Origin: Zeugodacus cucurbitae | Lineage: Eukaryota; Arthropoda; Insecta; Diptera; Tephritidae | Length of the DNA: 64,000 nucleotides | Reading direction: 5' to 3' | Assembly (NCBI RefSeq): GCF_028554725.1 | Contig: NC_071670.1 | Span: 4,588,001 to 4,652,000 of the forward strand | The notes under the pieces: model-generated | What the model was told of the DNA's origin: nothing | The model's input: only the letters and a program-made list of their open reading frames with translations | The model's database searches: none | Shown: positions 11,627 through 24,200 of the stretch, piece after piece | How the letters are laid out: each line of letters starts with the position of its first letter | Numbering within the stretch: the first letter of the stretch is position 1 | Program-made: the position numbers and the translations under genes

Positions 11627-13440
11627 ACTTCATTTTGATTTACCAAATTGATTTCATCTCTCATGCAGCCAATATAACGGTCAAATACAGTATCGTACAA
11701 CAGCTCTAAGCTTAAAAGAACTCTTCAGTGTTGGCTAACAACAAAATTAGCTACTACTGCACACGCCTAGACTCTACAAAGAAATTCCTTTGCATATTTT
11801 CTACCTGCAGTGCGTCCAAGCAAATATGCGCCTGTGGGTATGCAACGAATTTCTCAAATAACAGATTTAAAGCTACAAATCAGTTAATATTTCTATCTAT
11901 TTGCTAATGTTACCTCTCTACGTAGCTTAAGTGATAAGCTACGTTGCTTACCGTTACATACACAACAACAACAACTCATATACAGAGCAAACACACTACT
12001 GTGCATGCGATTATTTGATGGCAATCCTAATGAGTTTTTGCAATTTCAAATTGAAAATTTATGAAAATCCAAGCAAATGTGTTGATTGCAATAAAACAAT
12101 TTCAAAATTTCGAAACTTACATGAAAGTGAGTCAACAAAAAAAGTGTAGGGAAAAAGAAATTTGAAAATCAATTTAGACGGCTGAGGTTTAGTATTACTT
12201 TATTTATTTTCACTTTGTGTGGCATGCAACATGCAGTGCTAAACTTTGTGAAATTCGAAATCAAAATTGAAATTCTAAACTCAAATGATGCAAATTGAAA
12301 ATGAGAAATGCATGCAAAAACAAAAATAAGAATATTTTTTGTAAAGAAAGAAACTTCAAACTTTACTAGAAATGCCAATGAATTAATAAAGGCAATATAT
12401 TGAGAAGCAAATAGAGGAAATTTGTTTACAAAAATAAAAAAATGAAGAATTTGAGAATGTGATAAGAGCGTGAGAGAGCGCTTGAGTGAGTGAGTGTGAG
12501 AGAATTTAAATGAAAATGAAGGATTTAGTTGATTCGGAAACAAGTACTGACCACAAATAATTTTTGAAAGGTGTATGAAAGAAATTCTGCCAGTGCGAAT
12601 GAAACAAGAAACCCACAGAAACCTGGAGCCATTCATTAAGTAAACAATGCAACATATAATTCCAACAAAAAACATGAACTATGGACTCATACACTACTCT
12701 ACAACAACATCGTCCAGTATTAAGCCCAAAAGTCAAAATTAACCAAAAATTTAATCTAGCATCAACAACAAAAACCGCCGAGCGCACAAAAGTAATCAAG
12801 CAATCACAAAGAAATTTATGAAATCAAACAAATGAAGCGTCTGCGTAAGTAAAAATATGCTTACTAGCCCACAATCGGCCTACAATCAGTCGCGTAATGT
12901 CAGTAATCCCAAATACGGACCAGTCAAAGGGAAGGCCGCACAGCCAAAAAATACTTCTCACACACCCAACAACCGAACGCGCAGAGCAAAGCGTAAAAGT
13001 CGCCGAAAAATATGCTTTTAATCTGAGATGAAAGCGTACAGGCACGCAGGCACATTTATAATCCATGCGAGTGTATGAGTGTTGTCTAGTATAAGATCCA
13101 GTAGGAATTTGGAAGAGTTCAACTACTTTTTTACTTCAAATATACATATAGTAAAATGAATATAAAATATTTTTGAAAAGAGTATCTGAACTAACCATTA
13201 TTAATTCCATTACTCAATAACCACTCAAATAACAGTTTATTCCCTATAGCGCGAATAAGTACAAATCACAACCGATTTTGTTATAACGTGGTTTTGTCGA
13301 ATATTTTTAGCTTACATTTAATATATAAACAATTGAGGAGGTTTCTTTGAAAACTACACATACCTCGCATATAACGGCTTTATATTTTATAAGCTGGAGA
13401 GCACAAATACTAAGCAGGAGCTGTCAAATTAGTTTCTAAC
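11627..13440. other. Non-coding; no gene seen
   Basis: AT-rich sequence with a GAGTGAGTGAGTGTGAGAG tract at about 12485-12503. Two overlapping minus-strand open frames of 168 and 97 codons around 12169-12799 are phenylalanine/leucine/serine-rich translations of low-complexity DNA, with no motif or splice context, so I do not call them genes. Confidence 0.5.
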
Positions 13441-13557
13441 AAAGCTATAAAACTTAGCAATAACTTATTTGAATGTAAATGTTGTAAAAATTACAACTAA
13501 AGCTATTCAACTTAGCAGTAACTTATTTACATGTAATTCTTGTAAAAATTCCAACTA
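13441..13557 (+). repeat. Diverged 58-bp tandem duplication
   Basis: Two head-to-tail units begin AAAGCTATAAAACTTAGCA (13441) and AAAGCTATTCAACTTAGCA (13499) and both end in a TTGTAAAAATT-CAACTA segment. They differ at scattered positions, so the duplication is older than the one at 10.8 kb. Confidence 0.75.
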
Positions 13558-15160
13558 CATGTAAAATTTTATTCAAATGACGGCTAAAAAGTGCAATTAT
13601 TAAGCTATCAAGCTAATTTTAATTTCTTTCGACTATTTTTGGGCACACTTTCATATGCTCGAAAATAATATAAATAGCTTGATAATTACACATACCTGCC
13701 ATATAAAGTTAAATTGCTCGATGGACTACTAAACCTAAAATTAGAGTTATAAGCCTGAAATTTAAAACCGTCGCCTACTTTTATGTATAAATTATGCTGA
13801 GCAAAAATGTGCAAGATCGCATGAAAATTAAGCCTACTCTTCATATAAAATTTATTTTTTAAACAAGATATTCATAGGAAAATTTCATATTTTTAGTATT
13901 ACAACATTTTTAAACCACATGCCATGCAATATCTGCTTCCAATTTCACACTACAACTTTTATACGAACAATTTCTTATTGGGTACACACCACATAGGCGC
14001 ACAGCGTCCATAAGTATGCACTGAATTTTTGACAGCGCGTAAAAACATCAAAAAGTAAAGTGAAAGCAAACAGCCGACAGCTATCAAGCGCGATGGGGCG
14101 CGGATGCAGTAGTCGCAGAAGGGCCGCCAAATGAAAGTCAAAGGCAGCAGGAAGCAAGTCAGCCAGCCGCAAACAGTTAGGGTCTCAAAAATGCGCGTTA
14201 AGACAGTATAAATGAAGGCAAGCAATGCTGCTGTAGTTGTTGTTGCTTTGGTGTTTGCTGCTGCTGTGTGAAAATTTGCGAATTTGCGTTGCGTGGCACA
14301 TGAAAAGATTTCACTTAAGCGCATTTTCTGCTAATGTAAACACGAAGCACGTCAGCGCTGCAAGGGTAAGCGTAAGGGAATGTTGGCAAAGTCAGTCACC
14401 ATTCGCAATCAGCATAGCTGAATCGCATTCACATTTTCGCTTCATTATCGCCGCCGCCAACGACAACGTCATTGCCATATTTACGCTGACTCAGCGAACA
14501 GGCAGCTGAAATGTCTCTCCTTGGCCCTTACAGCTAACAGAGCGCACTCATCCTTAGTAGACGCGCATTATCCTGCGCTACTCGAATTGTGGCGGCTTTG
14601 GCCATGGCCGTTGGTCATCGGTCGGCTTAGTACGCTGCTCTGCACAACTTAAGGTCAAGTCTACTTTATTCATGCTTTTGATTGCTGTGGCATTAACTCC
14701 AGCAGCCGAGCATTTCAACACCTCTCCCTCTCTTATCCAACATTTTTGTGGACTTCATTACTCCAACATGTCTTCCAACTGCTATTATTTTTAATATTAT
14801 TTTCCGTTTAAGCACACTTTTATGCTGCGCCCTCGATACAGTTATGTTCGTGTGTGACCTCCTGCCTTCGGCGCTCATAAAATTGTGCCGTTGACATGAG
14901 AAGTCACTTAACTTCGCTGCTGCTGCTCCGGCATGTGATTATTATGCGCTGCTCTAATTATTCGAGGTGACGCGCCGGAAGTGTGGTGCTGCTAAAGTGC
15001 AGTTGTGTGATGGATTGTGATGAAATACGCTCGTTAATATTTTAGTGTTGATTTAGGCACTTAAATGCGGCTCGGAATATATTATACACGTAGGTGGCAG
15101 TTAATGAGATACATTTTAATTGATTAGCGGAAAGTGAGAGGTGTTCAAGAGGATATAGGT
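13558..15160. other. Non-coding, GC-richer patch around 14.0-15.0 kb
   Basis: The first part is AT-rich. About 14000-15000 is noticeably more GC-rich and complex than its surroundings, without splice-consistent exons. The open frames there are cysteine/leucine-rich and mutually overlapping, as chance frames are. Such a patch could be a regulatory element inside an intron, but nothing in the sequence proves it. Confidence 0.4.
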
Positions 15161-15630
15161 ATATGCCAGAAAAATTAAATAAAAGTTAAATGGAGGAATA
15201 ATTATATTATAAAGTATAAAAATTAAGCTATACATTTTTCGGAATAATCCATTTTTTTATTAAATTTTCTGGATTTTTTGGATTCAATTGAAATTCACAG
15301 ATTTAAAACCCTTTAAAATGTTATAACTGTTTTTATAAATGAAATCATTATTATTATTAAAAATAATTTTTTTTTCTTATTTTTTATTTTTGAAAATTAA
15401 CACGATGTTTTTTTAAATTTTGAAATTACAAAAAATTAATAAATTTTTGAATAAAATTTAAAAAAATAATTTTGAAAAAAATCAATTTTATATTTTTTTT
15501 TTTGTATATATTTGACGAAAGTTTTGATAAAAAATATAATTTTAATTAAAAAAAAAAAAATATATTATTTTAAATAAAGTATTTTGAAAAATTGATTAAA
15601 AAAGTCAAAAATATTTTCTTCAAGTTCGAT
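15161..15630. other. AT-rich low-complexity stretch
   Basis: Almost pure A/T runs with no gene or word family. It adjoins the 3' end of the LINE insertion and may simply be an AT-rich target region. Confidence 0.6.
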
Positions 15631-18415
15631 ATTCTTCTTCTTAACTGGCGTAGAAACCGCTTACGCGGTTATAGCCGAGTCCACAACAGTGCGCCACGCA
15701 TCTCTCCTTTTGGCGGTTTGGCGCCAATTGGTAATACCAAGTGAAGACAGGTCCTTCTCCACCTGGTCCTTCCACCGGAGTGGAGGTCTCCCTCTTCCTC
15801 GGCTTCCACCAGCGGGTACTGCATCGAAAACTTTCAGAGCTGGGGCACTTTCATCCATTCGAACAACATGACCCAGCCAGCGTAGCCGCTGTCTTTTTAT
15901 TCGCTGGACTATGTCTATGTCGTCGAACAACACATACAGCTCATCATTCCATCTTCTGCGGTATTCGCCGTTGCCAATGTTTAAGGGACCGTAAATCTTC
16001 CGCAAAACCTTTCTCTCGAAAACTCCTAGTGCCGTCTCATCGGATGTTGACACCGTCCACGCTTCTGCACCATAAAGTAGGACGGGAATGATGAGGGACT
16101 TGTAGAGTTTAGTTTTTGTTCGTCGAGAGAGGACTTTACTTTTCAATTGCCTACTCAGTCCATAGTAGCACCTGTTGGCAAGAGTGATTCTGCGTTGGAT
16201 TTCAAGGCTGACATTATTATCGGTGTTAATGTTGGTTCCTAGGTATACGAAATTATCTACAACTTCAAAGTTATGACTGTCAACAGTGACGTGGGAGCCA
16301 AGACGCGAATGCGCTGACTGTTTGTTTGATGACAGGAGATATTTCGTCTTGTCCTCGTTCACCACCAGACCCATTCGCTTCGCTTCCTTATCCAGGCGGG
16401 AAAAAGCAGAACTAACGGTGCGGGTGTTGTTTCCGATGATATCAATATCATCGGCGTACGCCAGGAGCTGTACACTCTTGTAGAAGATTGTACCCTCTCT
16501 ATTTAGTTCTGCAGCTCGTATTATTTTTTCCAGCAATAGATTGAAGAAGTCGCACGATAGTGAGTCACCTTGTCTGAAACCTCGTTTGGTATCGAACGGC
16601 TCGGAGAGGTCCTTCCCGATCCTGACGGAGCTTTTGGTGTTGCTCAACGTCAACTTACACAGCCGTATTAGTTTTGCGGGGATACCAAATTCAGACATCG
16701 CGGCATAAAGGCAGCTCCTTTTCGTGCTGTCGAAAGCAGCTTTAAAGTCGACAAATAGATGGTGTGTGTCGATCCTTTTTTCACGGGTCTTCTCCAAGAT
16801 TTGGCGCATGGTGAATATCTGGTCAGTTGTTGATTTTCCAGGTCTAAAGCCACACTGATAAGGTCCAATCAGTTTGTTGACGGTGGGCTTTAGTCTTTCA
16901 CACAGTACGCTCGATAGAACCTTATAAGCGATGTTAAGGAGGCTTATCCCACGATAGTTGGCGCAGATTGTGGGGTCTCCCTTTTTGTGGATTGGGCAGA
17001 GTACACTGAGATTCCAATCGTCGGGCATGCTTTCTTCCGACCATATTTCGCTAAGAAGCTGATGCATGCACCTTATCAGCTCTTCGCCGCCGTATTTGAA
17101 TAGCTCGGCCGGCAATCCATCGGCCCCCGCCGCCTTGTTGTTCTTCAAGCGGGTAATTGCTATTCTAATTTCTTCACGGTCGGGCAATGGAACATCTGTT
17201 CCATCGTCGTCGATTGGGGAATCGGGTTCGCCATCTCCTGGTGTTGTACTTTCACTGCCATTCAGCAGGCTGGAGAAGTGTTCCCTCCACAAACACAGTA
17301 TACTCTGGTCATCAACCACTAGATCACCGCTGGGGGTCCTACAGGAGTGTGCTCCGGTCTTGAAACCTTCAGTTAGTCGCCGGATCTTTTCGTAAAATTT
17401 TCGAGCATTACCCCTGTCGGCCAGCTTGTCAAGCTCGTCATACTCACGCATTTCTGCCTCTTTCTTTCTTTTTCTGCAAATGCGTCTCGCTTCCCTCTTC
17501 AGCTCTCGGTATCTTTCCCATCCCGCTCGTGTTGCGGTCGATCGCAACATTGCGAGGTAGGCAGTCTGTTTTCTCTCCACTGCGAGACGACAATCCTCAT
17601 CATACCAGCTGTTTTTTTGGCTTTTCCGAAAGCCAATGGTTTCGGTTGCAGCTGTACGTAAGGAGTTTGATATGCCGTTCCACAGCTCCCTTATACCGAG
17701 ATGCTGTTGAGTGCTCTCAGAGAGCAGGAGTGCAAGTCGAGTAGAAAATCGTTCGGCTGTCGGTTGTGATTGCAGCTTCTCGATGTCGAACCTTCCTTGT
17801 GTTTGTTGACGTGTGCGCTTTTCTACACAGAGGCGGGTGCGTATCTTAGCTGCTACAAGATAGTGGTCCGAGTCGATGTTGGGACCACGAAGCGTACGCA
17901 CATCAAAAACACTGGAGACATGTCGTCCATCTATCACAACATGATCGATCTGGTTGCGAGTGATTCGATCCGGGGACAGCCAAGTAGCTTGATGGATTTT
18001 CTTATGCTGGAATCTAGTGCTACAGATGACCATATTTCGGGCCCCGGCGAAGTCGATCAGCCTCAGACCGTTTGGTGATGTTTCGTCATGGAGGCTGAAT
18101 TTTCCGACTGTTGTGCCAAAGACACCTTCTTTACCCACCCTAGCGTTGAAATCGCCAAGCACGATTTTGACATCGTGGCGGGGGCAGCGCTCATAGGTAC
18201 GTTCTAGGCGCTCATAGAAGGTATCTTTGGTCACATCGTCCTTCTCTTCCGTCGGGGCGTGGGCGCAAATCAGCGATATGTTGAAGAACCTCGCTTTGAT
18301 GCGGATTGTGGCTAGACGTTCATTCACCGGAGTGAATGCCAGGACTCGACGACGGAGTCTCTCTCCCACCACGAATCCCACACCGAATTTGCGCTCCTTT
18401 ATATGGCCGCTGTTA
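15631..18415 (-). mobile_element. 5'-truncated non-LTR retrotransposon (LINE)
   Basis: The element reads on the minus strand. It ends at a very short 3' untranslated region followed by a (GAA)n-like tract (15631-15642 on the plus strand, CTTCTTCTT). At the other end the frame stays open to about 18415 and then meets a TAA in unrelated sequence, so the 5' end is cut inside the endonuclease domain, typical of incomplete reverse transcription. The short 3' UTR and simple-repeat tail, plus the C-terminal region, fit an RTE-like clade, but the clade is an inference. No target-site duplication could be settled by eye. The adjacent DNA at 18421-19190 is another, older dispersed repeat. Confidence 0.85.
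15661..18381 (-). CDS. LINE endonuclease/reverse transcriptase, N-terminally truncated
   Basis: An open frame of 906 codons with no internal stop. Residues 1-180 are the C-terminal two thirds of an exonuclease-endonuclease-phosphatase domain: GDFNA at about 76-80, DHVVIDGR near 146-153 and the catalytic SDH at 171-173. The reverse transcriptase follows, with NYRGISLLN, GFRPGKST, VDFKAAFDS, GFRQGDSLS and the active-site YADD at about residue 640. A C-terminal segment with RWLGHVVRM and GRPPLRW ends the protein. The first EEP motifs are missing, and the frame is open upstream of the first ATG as far as residues resembling the endonuclease, so that ATG is not a natural start. The intact frame implies a recent insertion. 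The protein would copy its own RNA at a nicked target; this copy is unlikely to be autonomous. Confidence 0.9.
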   Translation of the reverse strand: MGFVVGERLRRRVLAFTPVNERLATIRIKARFFNISLICAHAPTEEKDDVTKDTFYERLERTYERCPRHDVKIVLGDFNARVGKEGVFGTTVGKFSLHDETSPNGLRLIDFAGARNMVICSTRFQHKKIHQATWLSPDRITRNQIDHVVIDGRHVSSVFDVRTLRGPNIDSDHYLVAAKIRTRLCVEKRTRQQTQGRFDIEKLQSQPTAERFSTRLALLLSESTQQHLGIRELWNGISNSLRTAATETIGFRKSQKNSWYDEDCRLAVERKQTAYLAMLRSTATRAGWERYRELKREARRICRKRKKEAEMREYDELDKLADRGNARKFYEKIRRLTEGFKTGAHSCRTPSGDLVVDDQSILCLWREHFSSLLNGSESTTPGDGEPDSPIDDDGTDVPLPDREEIRIAITRLKNNKAAGADGLPAELFKYGGEELIRCMHQLLSEIWSEESMPDDWNLSVLCPIHKKGDPTICANYRGISLLNIAYKVLSSVLCERLKPTVNKLIGPYQCGFRPGKSTTDQIFTMRQILEKTREKRIDTHHLFVDFKAAFDSTKRSCLYAAMSEFGIPAKLIRLCKLTLSNTKSSVRIGKDLSEPFDTKRGFRQGDSLSCDFFNLLLEKIIRAAELNREGTIFYKSVQLLAYADDIDIIGNNTRTVSSAFSRLDKEAKRMGLVVNEDKTKYLLSSNKQSAHSRLGSHVTVDSHNFEVVDNFVYLGTNINTDNNVSLEIQRRITLANRCYYGLSRQLKSKVLSRRTKTKLYKSLIIPVLLYGAEAWTVSTSDETALGVFERKVLRKIYGPLNIGNGEYRRRWNDELYVLFDDIDIVQRIKRQRLRWLGHVVRMDESAPALKVFDAVPAGGSRGRGRPPLRWKDQVEKDLSSLGITNWRQTAKRRDAWRTVVDSAITA

Positions 18416-18420
18416 GGGAC

Positions 18421-19190
18421 ATTGAAAAGTTATAGTCAGATCTGGACAATTGTCCACAAGTGATGTCACAGCTAAATTGTGTAAAGTTTTATTCCGCCAT
18501 CTTCATTGGTTCTTTATGTATACATTATAAAGTGAAAGAATCAGAAGCAATTTAAAATTGAGTTATTTGGGAAGCACGCCTGCTTGTGAACCAATTTCAT
18601 CCATTTTCCACACGTGTCATCAGGGTGTCAAGAAAATTATATATATCGAATTTCATTGAAATCTGTCAAGTAGTTCCTGAGATATGGTTTTTGACCCATA
18701 AGTGAGCGATGCCACGCCCATTATCCATTTTGTAAAAAATCGAAGTACAGCTTCTTTCTGCTATTTCTTCTGTAAAATTTAGTGTTTCTGACGTTTTTCG
18801 TTAGTGCGTTAGCGCACTTTTAGTAATTCTCAACCTAAGCTTTGTAAGGTAGGTGAGCGTGGTTATCATCAGATTTCCTCAATTTTTATACTGATTAAAG
18901 GAAGTACATAAATGGAACGAATGTAGGGAGTTTGGTTGATATAGCTTTACTAGTTTATGAGATATGTACAAAACACTTAGTAAGGGCCGGGGCCAACACC
19001 ACTTCTCCCAAAAAATTACTTCCAAATAGCAGGGCATATTTAGTAGTACTAGTACGATCCTTTGTACTATTTTACTTTTACCTTTTATTATTTTTTAGAC
19101 TATATTTATGCCTTAGTTATGCCACTTTATGTATTATCAGTTTTGTGGGCGTAACATTTCGCCCATCTATGAAAGATTTTATATAAAAAA
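18421..19190. repeat. Degraded dispersed repeat of unresolved class
   Basis: The stretch contains phrases such as CCTGAGATATGG, GTGAGCGTGGTTATCATC, TTTGGTTGATATAGCT and GGGCCGGGGCCAACACC, which I recall as part of a sequence repeated widely in tephritid genomes. The recollection is not a database result. No open reading frame of transposon type or terminal repeats are visible, so the class (LTR fragment, MITE or other) is open. It directly abuts the truncated 5' end of the LINE. Confidence 0.4.
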
Positions 19191-20340
19191 AAATGTTTTT
19201 AAATTTTTGTTTTAAAATTTTTGACAGCGAAAAATTTCAAATAATTGCAAATCAATCGCATAAAGTCAAACTACTTATTTCCTACTCATTAAAGCTAAAA
19301 ACAGTTGAAAAGTCAAAGAACCGCCTACAAGCTCAAATATACATATGTATTTGTATGAAAACACGCACGCAAAACGCCCATAAAAGCCGGCGTTTAAATT
19401 CAAATAAAATAAATTCTAATTTAACTGCAATTTACGCGCAATGAAAAAGTAATTTACTAGCTTTGGCTTAAACGGATCGCATTAAAAGTGAAATAAAAAC
19501 AAAAAAAGAACACTTGAATTTATGCGGTGTCTTTTTTTTTTGTTATTTTTATAGCATATGTTAGCCGCAGCAACGAACGACATATGCATAAGCATAGGCG
19601 ATAAAACACACACAAGTGCATAGATTCACAAATATTTACCCGCGTTGCGTATACGCACTGTACCTACCATTGTCCGGTGCCCATTATGTAGCCGATACCG
19701 AGAAAAGGTCACTTCATACTTTGGCTTTGTTTTTCCGCCCTCAATTGTTGTTATTGTTTGGCGGTTTATTATTGTTGTACTTTGTTATTTGTTGTTTTAT
19801 TTCTGTTTTTGCTTTGAAAAATCGCAATCATTTGCATGCCTCCGCCAGCAACTGCCACTTCCGCTTCGCCGCTTGTTTATATGCTGTTAAACTACACCGC
19901 AATTTCCGTTAGCTTTTGCAACATTTTTCATTTTCTGCTTAGCGACCAGCGGGCACGGCGTAGCGCGGCGCGGCTGGCGTTATTTTATTGGCGCGGTTGG
20001 CGATTTCCGGCTGATAATATTTAAATGAATATGAGCCCACGATGGACGGCGCCGCGCAATCACTCTCTCGCCTGTGTGGGTGTAAGTGGTCAGCCAATAC
20101 AGTTAAGGGGGGATGGAAAGTAGATACAGGAAAGCAAATAAATTTTGAAATAAATACCATAGAAAATTAAATTTAATTGCGTGAGGTGACTGGTTTGTGG
20201 GATGGGAATGAACAAGCGAAGGTTGCGTCGTGGTAAATCGGTGACCTAAAAGTATGGAAACTTAAGAAGATAGCCAAAATTAAATATGTTGAAAATATTT
20301 AAGTAAAATAAAACACATTATATTTGTCCATTTTCATTTC
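19191..20340. other. Non-coding; one weak box at 20243
   Basis: AT-rich with a GC-richer patch at about 19840-20100. The open frames there overlap on three frames and lack splice context. A single GACCTAAAAGTATGGA at 20243 resembles the dominant box found further right. Confidence 0.45.
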
Positions 20341-21200
20341 AATGGAGCATAAAATGCTAAAGAAGTTATAAAAAATGTGTCCCAAATTGTTGTCCCAAAA
20401 TTTTTCCCAATTTATTTAGACTTTTTTATACTGTGTGGCATAGAATGCTACATAGAGGTTATAACTGAAAAAAAAAAATATAAGAGGGTGTCCCAAAATT
20501 TTTATTTTAAAGGAACACACTAGGTAGTTCACTTTCATTTAACAAAAGAATGAGATGACAAAAAATTTATAAAAAAAAGTGTCCCAAAATTCATTTCTTT
20601 ATTTTTTGGAGACCTTTCATTTCATTTTTTATATCAAAACTTTCACATAGTGGTTATAATAGAAAAAAATTATAAAAAATGTGTCCCAATAGTCTGTATT
20701 TAGAGACCTTTCATACCACTTTTTATATAAAAATCTCCGACTTATTGGTTATAATAGAATACAAGTATAAAAAATTTGTCTCAAACTTCTGTCTCAACAT
20801 TTTTTTTAATTTTTGAAGACCTCTCATTCTACTTTTTACACCAAAACATTCATATTAGTTATAATAGAAAGAGCTTGTTCAAATTATGTACCAAAATTGT
20901 TCAAAAAACTTTCGTGGTGAATTATACTTTCTTTTACTAAATGAACTTTCAATACAATTAACAAGCGAACGAAATTTACGGAACAATTGTCCCAAAAATG
21001 TCTCCCAAAAAATTTTTTTCAAATCTTTAGTATTTTTTTGGAATATTTTGAAACTTTTGTTAAATTTATGACTCACATTAAATCAAGAGTTTTACGGAAC
21101 AATTGTCCCAAAAAAGTGTCCCAATTTTTTTTCAAACTTTTGATATTTTTTTGGAACATTTTGAAACTTTTTTTAAATTTTCGAAAAATACAAGAATCAG
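20341..21200 (+). repeat. TGTCCCAAAA word array, ~100-bp diverged units
   Basis: TGTCCCAAAATT-like words occur near 20378, 20390, 20488, 20579, 20681, 20776 (TGTCTCAAA), 20988 and 21104. Several units also share GACCTTTCAT, a TTTTTATA(T/A)(C/A)AAAA stretch and GGTTATAATAGAAA. The intervals are about 90-116 bp. This is a visibly diverged tandem array, so here the word is clearly part of a former longer unit. Confidence 0.75.
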
Positions 21201-23288
21201 GTAATTCGAGAGCTGCCTGATTCAACTATGACTCGTCTTAAAGCAAGCATTTTCATAGATTATTCTCTCTCGTGAAGCAACACACCCGCTATATAACCCA
21301 CCAACGTGATTTATGTGCTCATAATAGTGTGTAAATGGCAACATGTGGCAAATTAAGTATTGAGTGCGTTGGCTGCAACAGCACTGTTGTTGTTTGGTTT
21401 TAGTTTGACCTGCACTGCACTTAAATTGTGCCACAAATGTTAACTCACAAAGTGATTTGTGTTGCATGCAACCGTGTTGCGAAATATTATTGTAAACAAA
21501 TGTAGCTGCTGTGGCATGTGGCAAGCAATGAAGCGCATTGAAGTGTTTGAATACAAAAATGCAGTTGGTTGGGAGAGGGAGCGCTGTGGCAAGCACATAA
21601 ATTTACAGAAAATGTAATAGAAGATAGAAGTAGCACTTCAGCTTTGCGGGTGGCGCGCCAAAGAGAGAATCTTCCAAAAATTTATTGCTGCAACATTTTG
21701 AATTTGCATATAAATTTCGCAGCTTTAATACTAATTATTTTTGTGCAAAAGTATGTTGCAGCTAAAGGAAATTATTTTTAGCTTATAGTCAGGTGGGTCT
21801 TGTGGTCTCGAGTGTCGTTATTTCGCGCTGAAATATACTTAGTGCAATTCGCACTTTCTAACGGTAATGAAGACCTCCGTGCATCACTAACCACTCACGT
21901 ACGCTGATTTCTATCGTTCATTTGCTACTTTCAATACTTGCAACATATACTTTCATTATTCTACAACTTCTTCATTATTTTCTATCTCACATTGTCACCT
22001 AACCCACACTCCACTTTGCTGTCGCTGCTTGACTCGACTCTTATTTTGCATAATAATTTCCTTACGGATTTCCGTTCACTGCCAATGCTAATGTAGCTGT
22101 CCAGGTATCAATTTCATTTCGTTTTGTGTGTGTGCCATGTTGCCACATTTCGCTTGCAGCTAATGCTATTATATACTTTATAATGAAAGGGGAAGTTATT
22201 TGCTGCTAGTCTCACCATTAGTTTCGTGTTACATTTTAAATTTTATTAAAAATTGTGCAAAATTCTTAATACATAGTACCGTTATGCAGCCGACACTGTT
22301 GCCAATTTTCACATCACTAAGTGAGCTTTAATTGTACGTTAATAAATATTGTTTAAAGATAAAATTTGCAGTCGTTCTTTACCGCAACTATAGCCATAAA
22401 AACATCTAAGCCAATTAACAAATATTTTAAATTTACACTGTTGCCAATTTTCACGATAACTCTAATACCATTTAGGGATAACTAAAATATAAATTTCAAT
22501 AACGATCAATTTAAAAAAAGTTTTTAATATTTTGAATTGCTTGTTGTCGCATTTTATTTATATTTATACAGTTCACTCATTAATTAGCGCTTTTAATTTT
22601 GTAATCAATTACATTTTCAAATGCCGTGTTGCCAAATTTCTGCTGAATATTAAAACCATCCATCTATGAAGTAAACAATAAATACATAATTACTAAGCTC
22701 TAGACTGCATATTGCTTCTTATATGCTTTCTTGCTTTCTCCACACATTTCTACAACCGAGTTTAATATTACACCCATAAATGCAGCAAGCAGTTGTAAAC
22801 TCATATAAACTTATTAAAATGATATTCGATATTATGGCGCCACTATCGACTGTAAATTCCCAGTAGCAGTATACATTTGTTACCTGTAGCTTTACATGGC
22901 TTAGATACGTTAGTATGTATTGAAAATATTCGCATATTACATTTGAGATTGTGCGCTACTCATCCTCTCTGCTGTTAATTTCCTTTGGCATTCCAGGAAT
23001 GCTCCCACACATTACACCAACAGATAGCAGTGTATTGCTTAATTTCGCAAATATCTGCAGCACTACATTTTACGCATTTGCCTTGATATTGTATATTGAG
23101 CGCACTAGTTGTTGTTGCGGGGGAAAAGGCAAAATAAAGGAAAAACTAATTTCATTGCGCCTTGAGGTATGCAATGCTGTAGCAATATTAGTGATTTAAG
23201 TAGATTACAAATGTAGAAAAGTAATATTGAGTTTCGAATGCTGTATGTTGGCTTATTTGTATATTAATATTTGCTTAGGATCGGTTGT
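21201..23288. other. Non-coding with TTGCAACA and GTTGCCAATTTTCAC words
   Basis: GTTGCATGCAAC-like words occur at 21300-21520. ACTGTTGCCAATTTTCAC occurs in two exact copies (22295-22312 and 22436-22453), with weaker relatives near 22135 and 22627. The remainder is unremarkable AT-rich DNA, and no gene is seen. Confidence 0.55.
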
Positions 23289-24200
23289 GCGCCTAAAAGT
23301 ATGCAAACTTTGACGTAGTATATTAAATTGTGGAGCTGTTTACATGTGCAGAAACTCTACTAACCGAAAAAGTTCGTACGGCATCAAGCACATGTGTAGC
23401 AGTTCAAAGGTTACAACATGCGCCCAAAAGTATGTAAACATTTTAGAAAAGGATTTAATTGAACACATTTTTCACTGCACATATTTAAGTAGTCATAAAA
23501 GTTTGAATACGGGCCAATAATATAAAGTAGTTTCTTTGAAGGATGAGCGTTTTGTCAGCAATATCTCGACAAATTATTAAAAAAATGGGATCAAATACAA
23601 ATATAATAAGAACTTTTGGAAACAGAAATTAAGGAGTAGAAAGGAGTTTGGGAAAGGGGGCTTTACCTAATTGCATACAGCATAAAAATGTAAAATTAGC
23701 CGGTTTCAATCCTAAAAGTATGCAACGTTTTGTGTAAATGTGAAATCAATTCATATATGTTGGAAACTGTTATAATTAACTGAAAATATTACCGATTTGA
23801 CGAATAAAGGTCAGAAATGAATTGCACCTAAAAGTATGCATCATTTTCGTTATTAAGTAATTATCTTAGCGATATAGTGAATAGTTTAGAAAATTTCGAG
23901 TATAACGATTGTTCTAAAGACTATTTTTGATAAATTAAAATTAAAGCGCCTAAAAGTATGCATGTATTTTCGCATATTATCGAATAAATAAATGGAAGAA
24001 GAAATCTTCTAATATTGACATATTTTAGCAATTTTAATTAAAAAATAATTATGTATATGCCTAAAAGTATGCAATGGTTTTTGAAATATAATTAATTTAA
24101 TATATGTTTTATGCAAAACTATATGATTTCTTCAGAATTGTGCCCAATTTGGCTATTTTTATTTAAAAATAATTATTATATGCCTAAAAGTATGCAACGT
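23289..24200 (+). repeat. GCGCCTAAAAGTATGCAA box array, block 1
   Basis: Boxes on the plus strand occur at about 23289, 23420, 23711, 23824, 23946, 24059 and 24180, giving steps of 131, 291, 113, 122, 113 and 121 bp. The last two units also share flanking sequence (ATTTAAAAATAATTAT before the box and TTTTTGAAA after it), so at least here the boxes sit in diverged tandem units of about 120 bp. Confidence 0.85.

Noticed and set aside
12169..12675. 168-codon minus-strand frame
   Set aside because: Phe/Ser/Leu-rich translation of low-complexity DNA, overlapped by another frame; no domain seen.
18421..19190. Extension of the LINE 5' end into this region
   Set aside because: The frame meets a stop directly upstream and the sequence no longer encodes endonuclease residues; it reads as a separate repeat.
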